A stretch of 64,000 nucleotides of DNA from Sandaracinaceae bacterium (GCA_019637095.1 JAHBWG010000013.1:1-64000), one strand, 5' to 3'; counted from the first letter of the stretch, positions 43,219-51,547 are shown. Translations and numbers: made by a program. Notes: generated from the letters alone by a model not told the origin.

Positions 43219-43521
43219 GCGTTCTCTGAGGCGATTCAGTACATTCAGAGTCTCGGCGGCGAGGGAACTACTGACTACCAGCAGCTTCAGAACCTACTCG
43301 AACCCATTGTGCGTGCGCCAGATCGAGATCCCCTCCAAGAGAATCCGCATGCCACCAGCGGTCGGACGTCAACTCACTTGACGGCGCGTGCTGTGGGGTT
43401 TGCATTCGGTGAAATGCGGTTTGACAGCCGCGATCAGGCAGCCCGATGGCTCGAGAGGAATCTGGGTTCGGCAAACCGGGAGCAGGGTCGCTATGAGAAA
43501 GCGAGTCAGGGTAGTGAGTGA
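43215..43521 (+). pseudogene. 5'-truncated gene in a less G+C-rich patch
   Basis: An open frame that becomes protein-like only after the IS91 relic: QAFSEAIQYIQSLGGEGTTD, then LQNLLEPIVRAPDRDPLQEN and FGEMRFDSRDQAARWLERNLG, to a stop at 43521. It has natural amino-acid composition and no start codon of its own, so the IS91 insertion probably cut off its 5' part. Lower G+C than its surroundings suggests acquisition from elsewhere. The function is unknown; a C-terminal toxin fragment is one possibility. Confidence 0.45.
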
Positions 43522-43597
43522 GATCCGAATCGGTCTTGCTGGCAAGAAGGATGGGAAGGAACGGTTTCCACGTAGTCCTGCGCCAAGCTGCTCCTAC

Positions 43598-43861
43598 ATG
43601 CATGGCTTCGCTGCGCTTCTCGCCCTCCTTGGGCTGGGTTGCGACACGGTAATCGCTCGCGATCGGTGTGAGGTATTCGTTGCGGCGACGGAGCGGGCCG
43701 CCACGACATCGCTTGACTTCGACCTACGTGTCGTGTCGTGTTGCGGGGAGTGGTGCCGGGTGGTCATGGATGAGCCTATGGAGATGCATGAACTGGAGGC
43801 GTATGTTCGACGAAACTGTGCTTGCCGCAACGTTGTCGTTTGTCCCTCTTGTTCCGACTGA
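43598..43861 (+). CDS. Small Cys-rich lipoprotein
   Basis: An 87-residue protein from ATG 43598: signal peptide MHGFAALLALLGLGC with lipobox LGLGC, then a short mature domain ending in seven Cys (VVSCCGEWC, NCACRNVVVCPSC). The frame is open further upstream to 43388, but only this start gives a signal peptide. No family recognised. It follows the truncated gene by 76 bp and could be its former partner. Confidence 0.55.
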   Translation: MHGFAALLALLGLGCDTVIARDRCEVFVAATERAATTSLDFDLRVVSCCGEWCRVVMDEPMEMHELEAYVRRNCACRNVVVCPSCSD

Positions 43862-44525
43862 GCGTCCCGGCGACCCGTCCCGGCGGCTCGCCTCGGAATC
43901 GAATCGGAACGTGGGCGATCCGACCCGGGGTCGTGGACAACTTGGATAGGCAGCTCAAGCGATCCGACCCGGGGTCCCGTCGGGGCAGAGCGCGAAGGTG
44001 ACACCGAGCCGCCCGCTCGACGCCGAGCTCCAAGACGACGAGGCCGCGCGTCGCGTCGACGAGCTCGTCGAAGTAGTCCTTCCCGAAGGTCGCCGAGCCT
44101 CGCTTGAGGCGCTCGTCGTCGAGGACGAAGCCCTTCACGGGGTACTCGCGGAGCGTGCGCGTGGCCCAGATGCGGAACTGCGTCGCCTCGTAGCTGTTCA
44201 CGCGGTACCCGACGGCGATGATCGCGTCGAGGCTGTAGAAGTCGACGCGGCGGCTGACCTCCCGCTGCCCTTCGAGGCCAACGTTTTCCATTTTGGAAAT
44301 CGTTGCCTCTGGGCTCAGCTCGCCCGACTCGAAGATGTTCTTCAGGTGCTTGCTGATGGCTGGCACGCCGACCGAGAACAGCTCGGCGATGGCCTTCTGG
44401 GGCAGCCACACCGTCTCGTCCTCGACGAGCACCCGCACCGCGGCGGATCCGCTCAGCGCGCTGTAGAGGATGAACTCCTTCGCCGCGGCTCCCATCGCGT
44501 CCGGCGCGTCGATCTCGTCGCTCAC
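43776..44525 (-). CDS. RhuM-family protein, C-terminus replaced
   Basis: GTG at 44525 has GGAGG upstream. The first 165 residues match RhuM-family proteins: VRVLVEDETVWLPQKAIAELF, FDLKNIFE-like AISKHLKNIFESGEL, VDFYSLDAIIAVGYRV and TQFRIWATRTLREYPVKGFVLDDERL. After DYFDELVDATRGLVVL (about 170) the expected family sequence (a long coiled helix and catalytic-like tail) is missing and the frame reads unrelated codons to 43776. So it is truncated by fusion to foreign DNA. RhuM function is unknown; it is common in mobile regions. Confidence 0.7.
   Translation of the reverse strand: MSDEIDAPDAMGAAAKEFILYSALSGSAAVRVLVEDETVWLPQKAIAELFSVGVPAISKHLKNIFESGELSPEATISKMENVGLEGQREVSRRVDFYSLDAIIAVGYRVNSYEATQFRIWATRTLREYPVKGFVLDDERLKRGSATFGKDYFDELVDATRGLVVLELGVERAARCHLRALPRRDPGSDRLSCLSKLSTTPGRIAHVPIRFRGEPPGRVAGTLSRNKRDKRQRCGKHSFVEHTPPVHASP
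43915..43976. repeat. Two 18-bp direct repeats
   Basis: GCGATCCGACCCGGGGTC occurs at 43915-43932 and 43959-43976, 44 bp apart. They lie where the RhuM gene turns into foreign sequence and may be remains of an insertion or recombination event. Confidence 0.8.
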
Positions 44526-44706
44526 ATGACCTCCTCTTCGCGGACGCGAGACGCTCGGGGCGCGGGGCGACTGACGCTCTCGACGACGCATTCGTTTCCG
44601 ATCCTACCAGGCCAGGTCCCGCGACCGCCTCACCGCCCGCAGCGTCGGCGAGCACCCAGCTCGATGGGGATGGCTGCGGCTCGGGCGGCGTCACTCCAGG
44701 CGTGGC

Positions 44707-44847
44707 TCAGCCCCGCAGCTCGGCGAGCGCCGTGGCCATCGCAGCAGCCGCACGCTCGACGTCCGCGTCGGTGGTCCGACAGCTCACCGTGAACGAGGCG
44801 GCGCTCTTGATGGAGGCGATCCAGACGATCGCGTCGAGGAGCGCCAT
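44707..44847 (-). pseudogene. Possible 3' fragment of an aminotransferase class V gene
   Basis: A 46-codon frame (ATG at 44847) ends in RTTDADVERAAAAMATALAELRG. This resembles the last helix of cysteine desulfurase-like enzymes. Nothing upstream continues the match. Treated as a gene remnant within the mobile region. Confidence 0.3.
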
Positions 44848-44873
44848 CGCGCCCTCGTCCTCTCCTAGACTTT

Positions 44874-45368
44874 CTAGCTAGGAGGCTCGCGGCCGAGGAC
44901 CACCTCGGCGCGCGCGGACGAGTGGGCGGCGAGCACGCCGTGGTAGCGGATGATGTGGAACCTCGGCGGCGGGACGAGCGCGCAGAGGCGCGCTGAAATC
45001 CATCGGGTCGAGCAGGACGGCGTGGGTGCCGTCCTTCCACGCGGCCTTGAAGCGCAGGCGTACGCGGCCGTCGCCGTGCAGCTCGAGGCGGTCCTGACTC
45101 GAGGCGCTTTCGGTCGCAGCCATCGACAACGACTTTGGCGTGGATGTTGACCCCACCGACCTCGGCGAGGGCTTCGCTCGGTGAGGGGACGAGGCGCACG
45201 GGGCGGACGAGCTTGGCGGTCTTCTGTCCCGGCGCCGCGCCCAGGAGCTGCACGTCTCCCGCGGAGGCGGCGTAGCACGAGGCGAGCACCGGCTGCTCGT
45301 CGAGGGAGGGCGAGGAGAGTAGAATCCGTGATCCCATGCTCACGGACCGCGGGGACGTTGAAGTTCAC
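44874..45368 (-). pseudogene. IS91-family relic C: central and C-terminal transposase part, frameshifted
   Basis: Three reading frames together give typical IS91-type (Y2) transposase sequence: DEQPVLASCYAASAGDVQLL-like at 45300-45220 and ALAEVGGVNIHAKVVVDGCD (one frame), RLELHGDGRVRLRFKAAWKD and HAVLLDPMDF (second frame), then LCALVPPPRFHIIRYHGVLA and SSARAEVVLGREP (third frame). At least two frameshifts or small deletions separate them. The element ends are not clear. Confidence 0.78.
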
Positions 45369-45394
45369 CAGCAGCCCTCCCTATCGGTCGCTTC

Positions 45395-45440
45395 GCGCCC
45401 GCGTTGCGGGCGCACTCTCCTCCCTCTTCCACACTCCTCG
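45395..45440 (-). repeat. Isolated copy of the palindrome/polypyrimidine repeat
   Basis: GCGCCCGC (45395-45402), loop GTT, GCGGGCGC (45406-45413), followed by ACTCTCCTCCCTCTTCC. Read on the minus strand it is the purine tract - GGAGAGT - palindrome unit seen around the GxxExxY gene and in drmMI, 32 kb away. Confidence 0.75.
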
Positions 45441-45587
45441 CCCTCCCGGCCCAGAACAGGGACGCACCGACGCCTCACAGCGCGCCTTCGGCGTCTCACT
45501 CTCGCGGCGCGCACCCGGGCCGCGGCCCGCCCGCGCACTCGTAGCGACTCCGATGAGCTAGACGACGATTTCTGATACTTCCACACC

Positions 45588-46277
45588 ATGCAGACGCGGA
45601 TCGAGCGCTCCCTGACCAGGACCATCGCGTGGTCGGGAGTCGGGGTGACCTTCGGCGGAGCCGGCATCTGGCTGTTCTGGTGGGGGGCGACGGGGGAGGG
45701 ATTCCGTTTCTTGGCTTGTCTACCGGCGACCGCCCTGCTGATCGCGGCGGTGTCGTGCGTCTTGGCTGCCCGATCACTGACGGGGCACGCCGCGTGCCCG
45801 CACTGCGGAGCATCGTTGCTCGCGGACAGCACGGAGGTGCTCCGCGCGATACACTGTCCTCGATGCCTCGGGTACGCACGGGTCGTGCGCGGCCGGCTCG
45901 AGGAGCTGCCCGACGACTGGGTCGACGCCGAGGCACGCTTCACCGCCAAGGTCCCGGAGGACGTCATCGACTGGCCCGGATGCGCGATGTGTGGAGAGCC
46001 GCCGACGCGCTCCCGAGTGCACGATCATCTCGTGCCCGACACGGGCTTGAACCTCGCGATCGCCGCGGTCGCGCTCCCGACGATCGGCGTCATGCGCGTG
46101 GGCGGGGGAACGCTACACCAGCTCTCGGTGCCGTACTGCGATGCTCACGACGACTGCGTGGAGCTCGACTGGGAGTCGGGTGGATTGGTGATTCGGTTCC
46201 GCTCACTCGCTGTGTTCCGCGCGTTCTGCGCAGCCAACGGAGACGAAGCTGCGGAGTCGTCCGGCGCCTGCGGCTAG
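45588..46277 (+). CDS. Membrane protein with zinc-ribbon cysteines
   Basis: A 229-residue protein (ATG at 45588). Two N-terminal membrane segments (about 14-34 and 39-60) are followed by a cytoplasmic or periplasmic part with C-P-H-C (about 70-73), C-P-R-C (about 90-93) and C-A-M-C (about 130) knuckles. Then G-V-M-R-V-G-G-G-T-L-H-Q-L-S-V-P-Y-C-D-A-H-D-D and a final beta part. Such a double-ribbon membrane protein is common in myxobacteria with no assigned function. Upstream is the repeat copy and IS91 relic. Confidence 0.7.
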   Translation: MQTRIERSLTRTIAWSGVGVTFGGAGIWLFWWGATGEGFRFLACLPATALLIAAVSCVLAARSLTGHAACPHCGASLLADSTEVLRAIHCPRCLGYARVVRGRLEELPDDWVDAEARFTAKVPEDVIDWPGCAMCGEPPTRSRVHDHLVPDTGLNLAIAAVALPTIGVMRVGGGTLHQLSVPYCDAHDDCVELDWESGGLVIRFRSLAVFRAFCAANGDEAAESSGACG

Positions 46278-46535
46278 CAGATCAGCGGCGCGCTCGCTAC
46301 TTGGGTGGTCCACGCGGGCATGGACGCCGGGCCGGAGGAGCTCGACGGCGGGCCCGCCGGACGCCGGCACACTCGACGCGAGGGTCGACGGCGGCGTCCC
46401 CGAGTGCGCCGAGGACTGGTACGTGCGCACCCCAGGGTCGCGGCCGCTCGGCGTGCGTCTCGACGAAATGCGGGCGCGGGCTGCGTCGAATCGCCCGCAC
46501 CCGCGCTCGAGGGACGGAGCGCGACGCCGATCCGA

Positions 46536-47282
46536 CTACGCCGCGTCTGGCGATGGCCAGAGAACTCGACCGGTCGCTCGGTCGATGATGATCGCGCCGC
46601 CGTACGCGCTGATCTGGGCGACACTCACACCGGTCAGAGCCTCGATCACGATCTGCTCGAGGGGCGCTAGGGCGAAATCGAGAAAATCCAGACGCGTCTC
46701 GTCGGCGATGGCAAGCGACATCGGCAGCCCCCCGACGAGGGTCATCAGCGTCTCACGGTCGCTCGGGTCCAGCGTGTACCGCGTGCCGTGCGCCGCGCGG
46801 TCGAGGTAGATCTTCACTGGTTGTGAAGGTCGCACCGCGATCGGCGGTTCGTTGCGCAGCCTGGTCACGCCATGACCAAGCACCGGGAGGAGCGCCGACT
46901 TCAGCGTCCCGAGCTCCCCGACCGGGTCGAGGAGCGCATCTGCACGGAACCGGAGTCCCAGCACTCCGTTCACCCAGGTGGCATCGTGATTCCCCGCTGG
47001 GCCCCGGAGCACGGCTTGTTCGAGCAGGCCCGCAACTGTCGCGGGCGGAACTGGATCGGGAAACGCGAGGTCGAGGAAACTCAGGACGATCGCGCTGGGC
47101 TCCTTTACGGCGCGCAGCGTGAGCGCGAGCGAAGGCGCCGCACCAAGGCCTGCCATCACACCGTGATCGAACGCCAGCGAGGGGTCGCGCGCCAAGATCG
47201 CGGACGCTTGCGGAGGATGGACGTACGCCGAGACGTTGATGCCCTCCAACACACCGCGAACGCGCTGTGCGACCAGAAGCAT
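46536..47282 (-). CDS. Uncharacterised protein, third gene of the toxin-like operon
   Basis: A 248-residue protein (ATG at 47282, ATGA overlap with the upstream gene). It contains ALTLRAVKEPSAIVLSFLDLAFP, a central PAGNHDATWVNGVLGLRFRA and LDRAAHGTRYTLDPSDRETLM, and a C-terminus LTGVSVAQISAYGGAIIIDR. No signal peptide and no known catalytic motif. A possible immunity or partner protein of the first gene. 46278-46535, downstream of it, shows nothing I can support. Confidence 0.6.
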   Translation of the reverse strand: MLLVAQRVRGVLEGINVSAYVHPPQASAILARDPSLAFDHGVMAGLGAAPSLALTLRAVKEPSAIVLSFLDLAFPDPVPPATVAGLLEQAVLRGPAGNHDATWVNGVLGLRFRADALLDPVGELGTLKSALLPVLGHGVTRLRNEPPIAVRPSQPVKIYLDRAAHGTRYTLDPSDRETLMTLVGGLPMSLAIADETRLDFLDFALAPLEQIVIEALTGVSVAQISAYGGAIIIDRATGRVLWPSPDAA

Positions 47283-47563
47283 CAGGCAGCGGCCGTCATC
47301 CTCGGGAGGTCCTGCACTGCGCCGTCGTCCGCGGCGTCGAGGATCCGCTCGATCAACGCCGGCTCGCGTGCGTCGAAACGATCTGGCCAGGCGCGCCAGC
47401 CGGCGGCCTCCACGAGAGCGCGGTCGGCGTCATCGAGCTCCGCGTACCAGTCTTCGAGCTGGCCGAGGATCACACGGTCGTCCTCGGCCTTCCAAGACGG
47501 GGATCGTCGCTGCTCCCGCATGATGTCGACGAGCGCAAAATACCGCTTGATCGTGGCAGTCAT
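47282..47563 (-). CDS. Small protein, second gene of the toxin-like operon
   Basis: A 93-residue protein (ATG at 47563, preceded by GAAGG and overlapping the upstream stop as ATGA). A helical, acidic protein: IKRYFALVDIMREQRRSPSW, LGQLEDWYAELDDADRALV. No family recognised. The size and charge fit an immunity or antitoxin protein. Confidence 0.6.
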   Translation of the reverse strand: MTATIKRYFALVDIMREQRRSPSWKAEDDRVILGQLEDWYAELDDADRALVEAAGWRAWPDRFDAREPALIERILDAADDGAVQDLPRMTAAA

Positions 47564-47931
47564 AGATTCACCTTCTTCCACCTGGACACTGTGGACACGA
47601 CTCGTTGATGCAGCTCCTTGTGATCGCACGCAGTCGAACCGATGATCGGCGCATGCGTGTCGGGCTTTGGCGTTCCGAGCGCGAGGAGCGCAGGCGCGAG
47701 GTCTGCCTCATCGATCTCGAAGAGGACGGTCTCCGGATTCGCGCCCGGCTCCCCGTTGACGTCGGGCACGTCCTTCGGCCGAATGGGCTGCCAGATGCGG
47801 CGGTAGTCCAGGTACACTGACAGGTCCTTCTCGGTGGGCCGTAGCCCCAGCATGTTCCGCTCCGTTCCGACCTTCGGGCTGTCGCCCTCGGCCAGCATCG
47901 CTCGGTACAGCGTGCGGCTCTGACCACCCAA
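47560..47931 (-). CDS. Possible Tse2-type ADP-ribosyltransferase-like toxin
   Basis: The frame starts with a TTG at 47931; an internal ATG at 47898 or a start lost upstream are alternatives. The order S-R-T-L-Y-R-A-M, then D-S-P-K-V-G-T-E-R-N-M-L-G-L-R-P, then V-L-F-E-I-D-E-A-D-L-A-P-A-L-L and a final E-L-H-Q-R-V-V-S-T resembles Tse2-type toxin domains (LYRA...DG.P.vG...R.LGvR...). The usual GG(M/L)SV segment is not clear. About 120 residues, the family's usual size. It leads a three-gene operon of ATGA overlaps; the next products could neutralise it. Codons upstream of 47931 stay open as protein-like sequence, so the 5' end may be missing. Confidence 0.45.
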   Translation of the reverse strand: MGGQSRTLYRAMLAEGDSPKVGTERNMLGLRPTEKDLSVYLDYRRIWQPIRPKDVPDVNGEPGANPETVLFEIDEADLAPALLALGTPKPDTHAPIIGSTACDHKELHQRVVSTVSRWKKVNL

Positions 47932-48056
47932 GTGCCACCCGGGCCGGATGTTCGCATGGCCAGCGTCACGCGGTCCACGTCCGAGACCCTCCGGCGGGAG
48001 CCGGCGCGTTCTGAGCGGGCTGGACGCGGGGGCGCCGCGGCGGCCCGCTGTGCGGC

Positions 48057-48128
48057 ATGCGTCCCTCGAAGCTCTTCCACACGGTCGTGGTCCTGGGCGC
48101 GGCGCTCACCGGCGGCTGCGGCGCCTGA
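48057..48128 (+). pseudogene. Lipoprotein signal peptide remnant
   Basis: MRPSKLFHTVVVLGAALTGG followed by C-G-A and a stop: a perfect lipoprotein signal and lipobox (LTGGC) that ends after three residues. The IS91 end at 48159 lies 30 bp downstream and may have cut off the rest of a lipoprotein gene. Confidence 0.55.
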
Positions 48129-48158
48129 GACATACGAACGGGGGAAACGGTACCGCCG

Positions 48159-48600
48159 GGGGGCGCCGGTCGCAACCGGAGCCGAATCGGGCAGCCGAGT
48201 CGGCGCGCCGCTGACGCCGGCGCTGGACGCGAACCCCCACGCCGACGTCCGAGAGCGTCCCGAGGGGCCGCAGGTCGACCGCGAGCGGTCCGCGAGGGCG
48301 GAGTGGTGCGCCGCAGCCGGCGCGGACGCTCAGCCGAACGCGAGCCGGAGCTGACCCCGAGGCGGGGACGTGGGTCTATCACGACGCCGGGGCGGGTCGC
48401 GCGCGCCAGCGACGCCCTCGTCGGCGAGCACGCGCGCGATGTCGCGCGGCTTGGTCGCGAGCTCGACGATGCGCATGCGTCCGCGGCAGCCGTCGACCGC
48501 GAACACAGGGCGCAGGAGCCACGCCCACGGATGGCGCGACGGCGCTCGGGCGGTGCGAGCGGGGTGACGTCGGCGGACATGAAGAGCGGGAGCTGCGCGG
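48159..48600 (-). mobile_element. IS91-family relic B: transposase C-terminus and element end
   Basis: On the minus strand from about 48560 to the stop at 48330 one reads HPWAWLLRPVFAVDGCRGRM, then ELATKPRDIARVLADEGVAG and, finally, GQLRLAFG. This is the C-terminus of an IS91-type transposase with a small deletion in the zinc knuckle. About 110 bp downstream lies the 59-bp segment 48159-48217, shared with relic A, so this segment is probably the 3' terminus of the element. The right limit is uncertain; asnB begins its 3' end at 48654. Confidence 0.72.
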
Positions 48601-48653
48601 GCCGCGGCTTCGCGCGCGCGCCGGTCACGCCGGTCACGCGGCGGACGGCGCGT

Positions 48654-50315
48654 TCACTCGTAGCTGTCGCGGTGCACGCCGCGGACGGCGCGGCCGGACG
48701 GGTCGGCGTTCTTGGCGAACGCCTCGTCCCAGAGGATCGCGGTCGGCGTCGAGCACGCGATCGAGGGGCCGCCGGGCACCTGGAGCGCGGCCGACGGATG
48801 CGGGAACAGCTCCGCGAAGATCGCGCGGTAGGCGTACGCCTCCTTCGTCGCGGGCGGCGCGTGCGCGAAGCGCTCGGCCGCGCCCGCCATCATCTCGTCC
48901 GTCACGTGCGCCTCGGCGTGCGCGCGCAGGCCGTCGATCCAGCCGTAGCCGACGCCGTCGGAGAACTGCTCCTTCTGGCGCCAGCGGATCGCGTCGGGCA
49001 AGAGGCCGTCGGCGGCCTGCCGCAAGAGGTGTTTCTCCATCCGCTCGCCGCCCGAGAGCTTGGCCGACGGACTCAGCGACATCGCGACGTCGAGCAGCTC
49101 GCGGTCGAGGAACGGCACGCGCGCCTCGACGCCCCACGCCGCCATCGACTTGTTCGCGCGCAGGCAGTCGTACTTGTAGAGCAGGTCGAGCTTGCGGACG
49201 GTCTCCTCGTGCAGCTCGCGCGCGTTCGGCGCCTTGTGGAAGTAGAGGTAGCCGGCGAACACCTCGTCCGCGCCCTCGCCCGAGAGCACCATCTTGATGC
49301 CCATCGCCTTGATGCGGCGCGCCATCAGCATCATCGGCGTCGACGCGCGGATGGTGGTCACGTCGTAGGTCTCGAGGTGCCAGATCACGTCGCGCACCGC
49401 GTCGAGGCCCTCCTCGAAGGTGTAGACGAACCCGTGGTGCACGGTGCCGAGCGCCTTGGCGGCGACCGCGGCGGCGGCGAGGTCGGGCGAGCCCTCGAGC
49501 CCGATCGCGAACGAGTGCACACGCGGCCACCACGCCTCCTCGCGCTCGTCGGTCTCGACGCGGCGGCCCGCGTGCTTGGCGGCGAGCGCGCTGACGAGCG
49601 AGGAGTCGAGGCCGCCGCTCAGCAGCACGCCGTAGGGGACGTCCGTCATGAGCTGGCGCGTGACCGCGGCCTCGAGGGCCTCGCGCAGCACCTGCGGGTC
49701 GGCGGGGTTGTCCGCGACGGCGTCGTAGTCGCGCCAGCCGGGCTGGTAGTAGCGCACCGGGGCGCCGACCTCGCTGTCGAGCACGTGGCCGGGCGGGAAG
49801 TCTTCGATGGTCACGCAGTCGTCGATCAACGCCTTCATCTCGGAGGCGACGTAGAGGCGCCCCTCGGCGTCGCGGCCGGTGTAGAGCGGCATCACGCCGA
49901 TCGGGTCGCGCGCGATCACGTAGCGGCGCCGCCGCGCGTCGTAGAGCACGAACGCGAAGATGCCGTTGAGCTCGTTCAGGAAGTCCGCGCCGTGCGCGTC
50001 GTAGAGCGCGAGGAGCACCTCGCAGTCCGAGCCCGTGCGGAAGGGGTAGTCCGGGAAGCGCGCGCGCACGCGGCGGTGGTCGTAGATCTCGCCGTTGACC
50101 GCGAGCACCGTGTCGTTGGGGCCGAAGAGCGGCTGGCCGCCGCTCGCAGGGTCGACGATGGCGAGCCGCTCGTGGGCGATGACCGCCCCGGGGCCGACGT
50201 AGACGCCGCTCCAGTCGGGGCCGCGGTGCCGCATGCGTTTGGACAGCTCGACCGCGCGGGGGCGCAGCGGGTGCGCGTCGCCCTGGATCTCGAGGATGGC
50301 GAAGATGGAGCACAT
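48654..50315 (-). CDS. asnB: Asparagine synthetase B, glutamine-hydrolysing
   Basis: A 553-residue class II amidotransferase. ATG at 50315 places the catalytic Cys at position 2 (MCSIFAI). The glutaminase domain has RHRGPDWSG, HERLAIVDP and NGEIYDH; the synthetase domain has the PPi loop L-S-G-G-L-D-S-S (about 232). The protein size and the S-G-E-G-A-D-E-V-F-A-G-Y motif match AsnB. It makes asparagine from aspartate, glutamine and ATP. The region coding for KSMAAWGVEARVPF is the one copied at 42061-42160. Confidence 0.93.
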   Translation of the reverse strand: MCSIFAILEIQGDAHPLRPRAVELSKRMRHRGPDWSGVYVGPGAVIAHERLAIVDPASGGQPLFGPNDTVLAVNGEIYDHRRVRARFPDYPFRTGSDCEVLLALYDAHGADFLNELNGIFAFVLYDARRRRYVIARDPIGVMPLYTGRDAEGRLYVASEMKALIDDCVTIEDFPPGHVLDSEVGAPVRYYQPGWRDYDAVADNPADPQVLREALEAAVTRQLMTDVPYGVLLSGGLDSSLVSALAAKHAGRRVETDEREEAWWPRVHSFAIGLEGSPDLAAAAVAAKALGTVHHGFVYTFEEGLDAVRDVIWHLETYDVTTIRASTPMMLMARRIKAMGIKMVLSGEGADEVFAGYLYFHKAPNARELHEETVRKLDLLYKYDCLRANKSMAAWGVEARVPFLDRELLDVAMSLSPSAKLSGGERMEKHLLRQAADGLLPDAIRWRQKEQFSDGVGYGWIDGLRAHAEAHVTDEMMAGAAERFAHAPPATKEAYAYRAIFAELFPHPSAALQVPGGPSIACSTPTAILWDEAFAKNADPSGRAVRGVHRDSYE

Positions 50316-50427
50316 GAGGCCGCAAACGTAGCGTGGACCCCGCGCGCGCGCCCGAGCGGTGGCCGCGAGCGCTCGACACCGAATCGTGACGTGCGGCGCC
50401 TTCCCTCGCGCGGTACCTCCCGAGGTG

Positions 50428-50817
50428 ATGCGCATCATGCTCCCGTGTCTCGCGCTGGTCGCGGCCGCGTGCACCTCGGCCGGCGGCTACCCCGAGCTCG
50501 CGCGCGACCAGCAGGCGCGCTTCGCGCAGTGCTGGGCGAACGTGGGCGCCGCGTTCTGCGGGCCGCTGAGCCTGCACCACACCGACTGCCGCAACGGCTA
50601 CCAGGCCGCCTACGCCGCCAGAGCGCCCGAGGCGCGCGCGAGTTACCTCGGCGAGCTCGGCTGCGGGCTCGACGAGGCGGTCGCCGAAGCGCCGGCCTGC
50701 CCCGACGTGGCCTGTCCCGCCTGCGCCACCTGCGCGCCGTGCGACTGCACCTCGGGGAGCGAGGCGCCAGCGGAGCGCGACGTGACCGACGCGAACGACG
50801 CGATCGACGAGACGTAG
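50428..50817 (+). CDS. Small Cys-rich lipoprotein
   Basis: A 129-residue protein (ATG at 50428 with GAGGTG upstream). Signal peptide MRIMLPCLALVAAACTSAGG with Cys in the lipobox AAAC. The mature part contains QARFAQCWANVGAAFCGPLS, then at the C-terminus six Cys (CPDVACPACATCAPCDC). Its last 175 bp overlap, on the opposite strand, the end of the membrane protein gene at 50643-51227. Exported protein of unknown function. Confidence 0.6.
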   Translation: MRIMLPCLALVAAACTSAGGYPELARDQQARFAQCWANVGAAFCGPLSLHHTDCRNGYQAAYAARAPEARASYLGELGCGLDEAVAEAPACPDVACPACATCAPCDCTSGSEAPAERDVTDANDAIDET

Positions 50818-51227
50818 AGCCCGAGCGCCGCGACCGTGAGCGTGATCGCGGTGGCCGCGGCGAAGCCGACGGCGGCGAGCTGGCGCAGGTCGCGACGGGC
50901 GCGCGGCGCGAGGAGCGCGCACGCGGCGGCGCCCAACACGAGCGCGAGCGCGGCGAACGCGAGGTGCTCCTTGGTCTCGAAGAGGAGCCCGGCGGCGGGA
51001 TCGCGCACGAACAGCGGGCGCTTCACGATCGCCCGGTAGTCCTCGTAGATCGCGACGCCCATGCCGAACGCCAGCGCGGTCACGAGCGCGGTGAGCCCGA
51101 GCGAGAGGCGCAACCCGCGCGAGAGCGGCCGTCCGTCGCGCAGGAAGATCGCGGGGTGGATCATCGCGGCGAGCGCGAGCACCCCGACGATGCCGTGCAC
51201 CGACGTCACGAGGTCGGGGACGTTCAC
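50643..51227 (-). CDS. Membrane protein of the 52.8-50.6 kb operon
   Basis: A 194-residue protein (GTG at 51227, GTGA overlap with the upstream gene). Four hydrophobic segments: DLVTSVHGIVGVLALAAMI (about 4-22), LGLTALVTALAFGMGVAI (about 42-60), HLAFAALALVLGAAACALLA (about 85-105) and AVGFAAATAITLTVAALGLY (about 117-137). The H in segments 1 and 3 could ligate haem, as in small cytochrome b-like proteins. The last 55 residues are low-complexity and overlap the opposite lipoprotein gene. Confidence 0.65.
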   Translation of the reverse strand: MNVPDLVTSVHGIVGVLALAAMIHPAIFLRDGRPLSRGLRLSLGLTALVTALAFGMGVAIYEDYRAIVKRPLFVRDPAAGLLFETKEHLAFAALALVLGAAACALLAPRARRDLRQLAAVGFAAATAITLTVAALGLYVSSIASFASVTSRSAGASLPEVQSHGAQVAQAGQATSGQAGASATASSSPQPSSPR

Positions 51228-51547
51228 GGGTACCACCACGTGACGACGACGAGGGCGATCGCGATCGGGACGAGCGCCACCGCGAGCGCGCGCGTGACGC
51301 GTTCGGTCGGGGCGCGCCGGCGGGCCAGCGCGTAGACGCCGATCGCGATGACGCCCGCCCACCACGCGGCGGTGCCCGCGCGCCAGTAGAAGGCGGTGTG
51401 GGCCTCCCACAAGATCAGCGTGGGATCGGCGACGCCGCCGCGCGCGCGCTCGAAGAGCCGCTGACCGACGTACGCGAGCGGCGCCGCGAGACCGAAGCAC
51501 GCGGCGGCCAGCGCAGCGGCGGCGCGCTCAGTCGGTGCCGCCCTCAT
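51224..51547 (-). CDS. Small membrane protein
   Basis: A 107-residue protein (ATG at 51547) with three hydrophobic segments: LAAACFGLAAPLAYVGQRLF, WRAGTAAWWAGVIAIGVYAL and LAVALVPIAIALVVVTWW. It overlaps its neighbours at both ends (20 nt with the upstream gene, GTGA with the downstream one). Part of a four-gene membrane operon; no family recognised. Confidence 0.65.
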   Translation of the reverse strand: MRAAPTERAAAALAAACFGLAAPLAYVGQRLFERARGGVADPTLILWEAHTAFYWRAGTAAWWAGVIAIGVYALARRRAPTERVTRALAVALVPIAIALVVVTWWYP

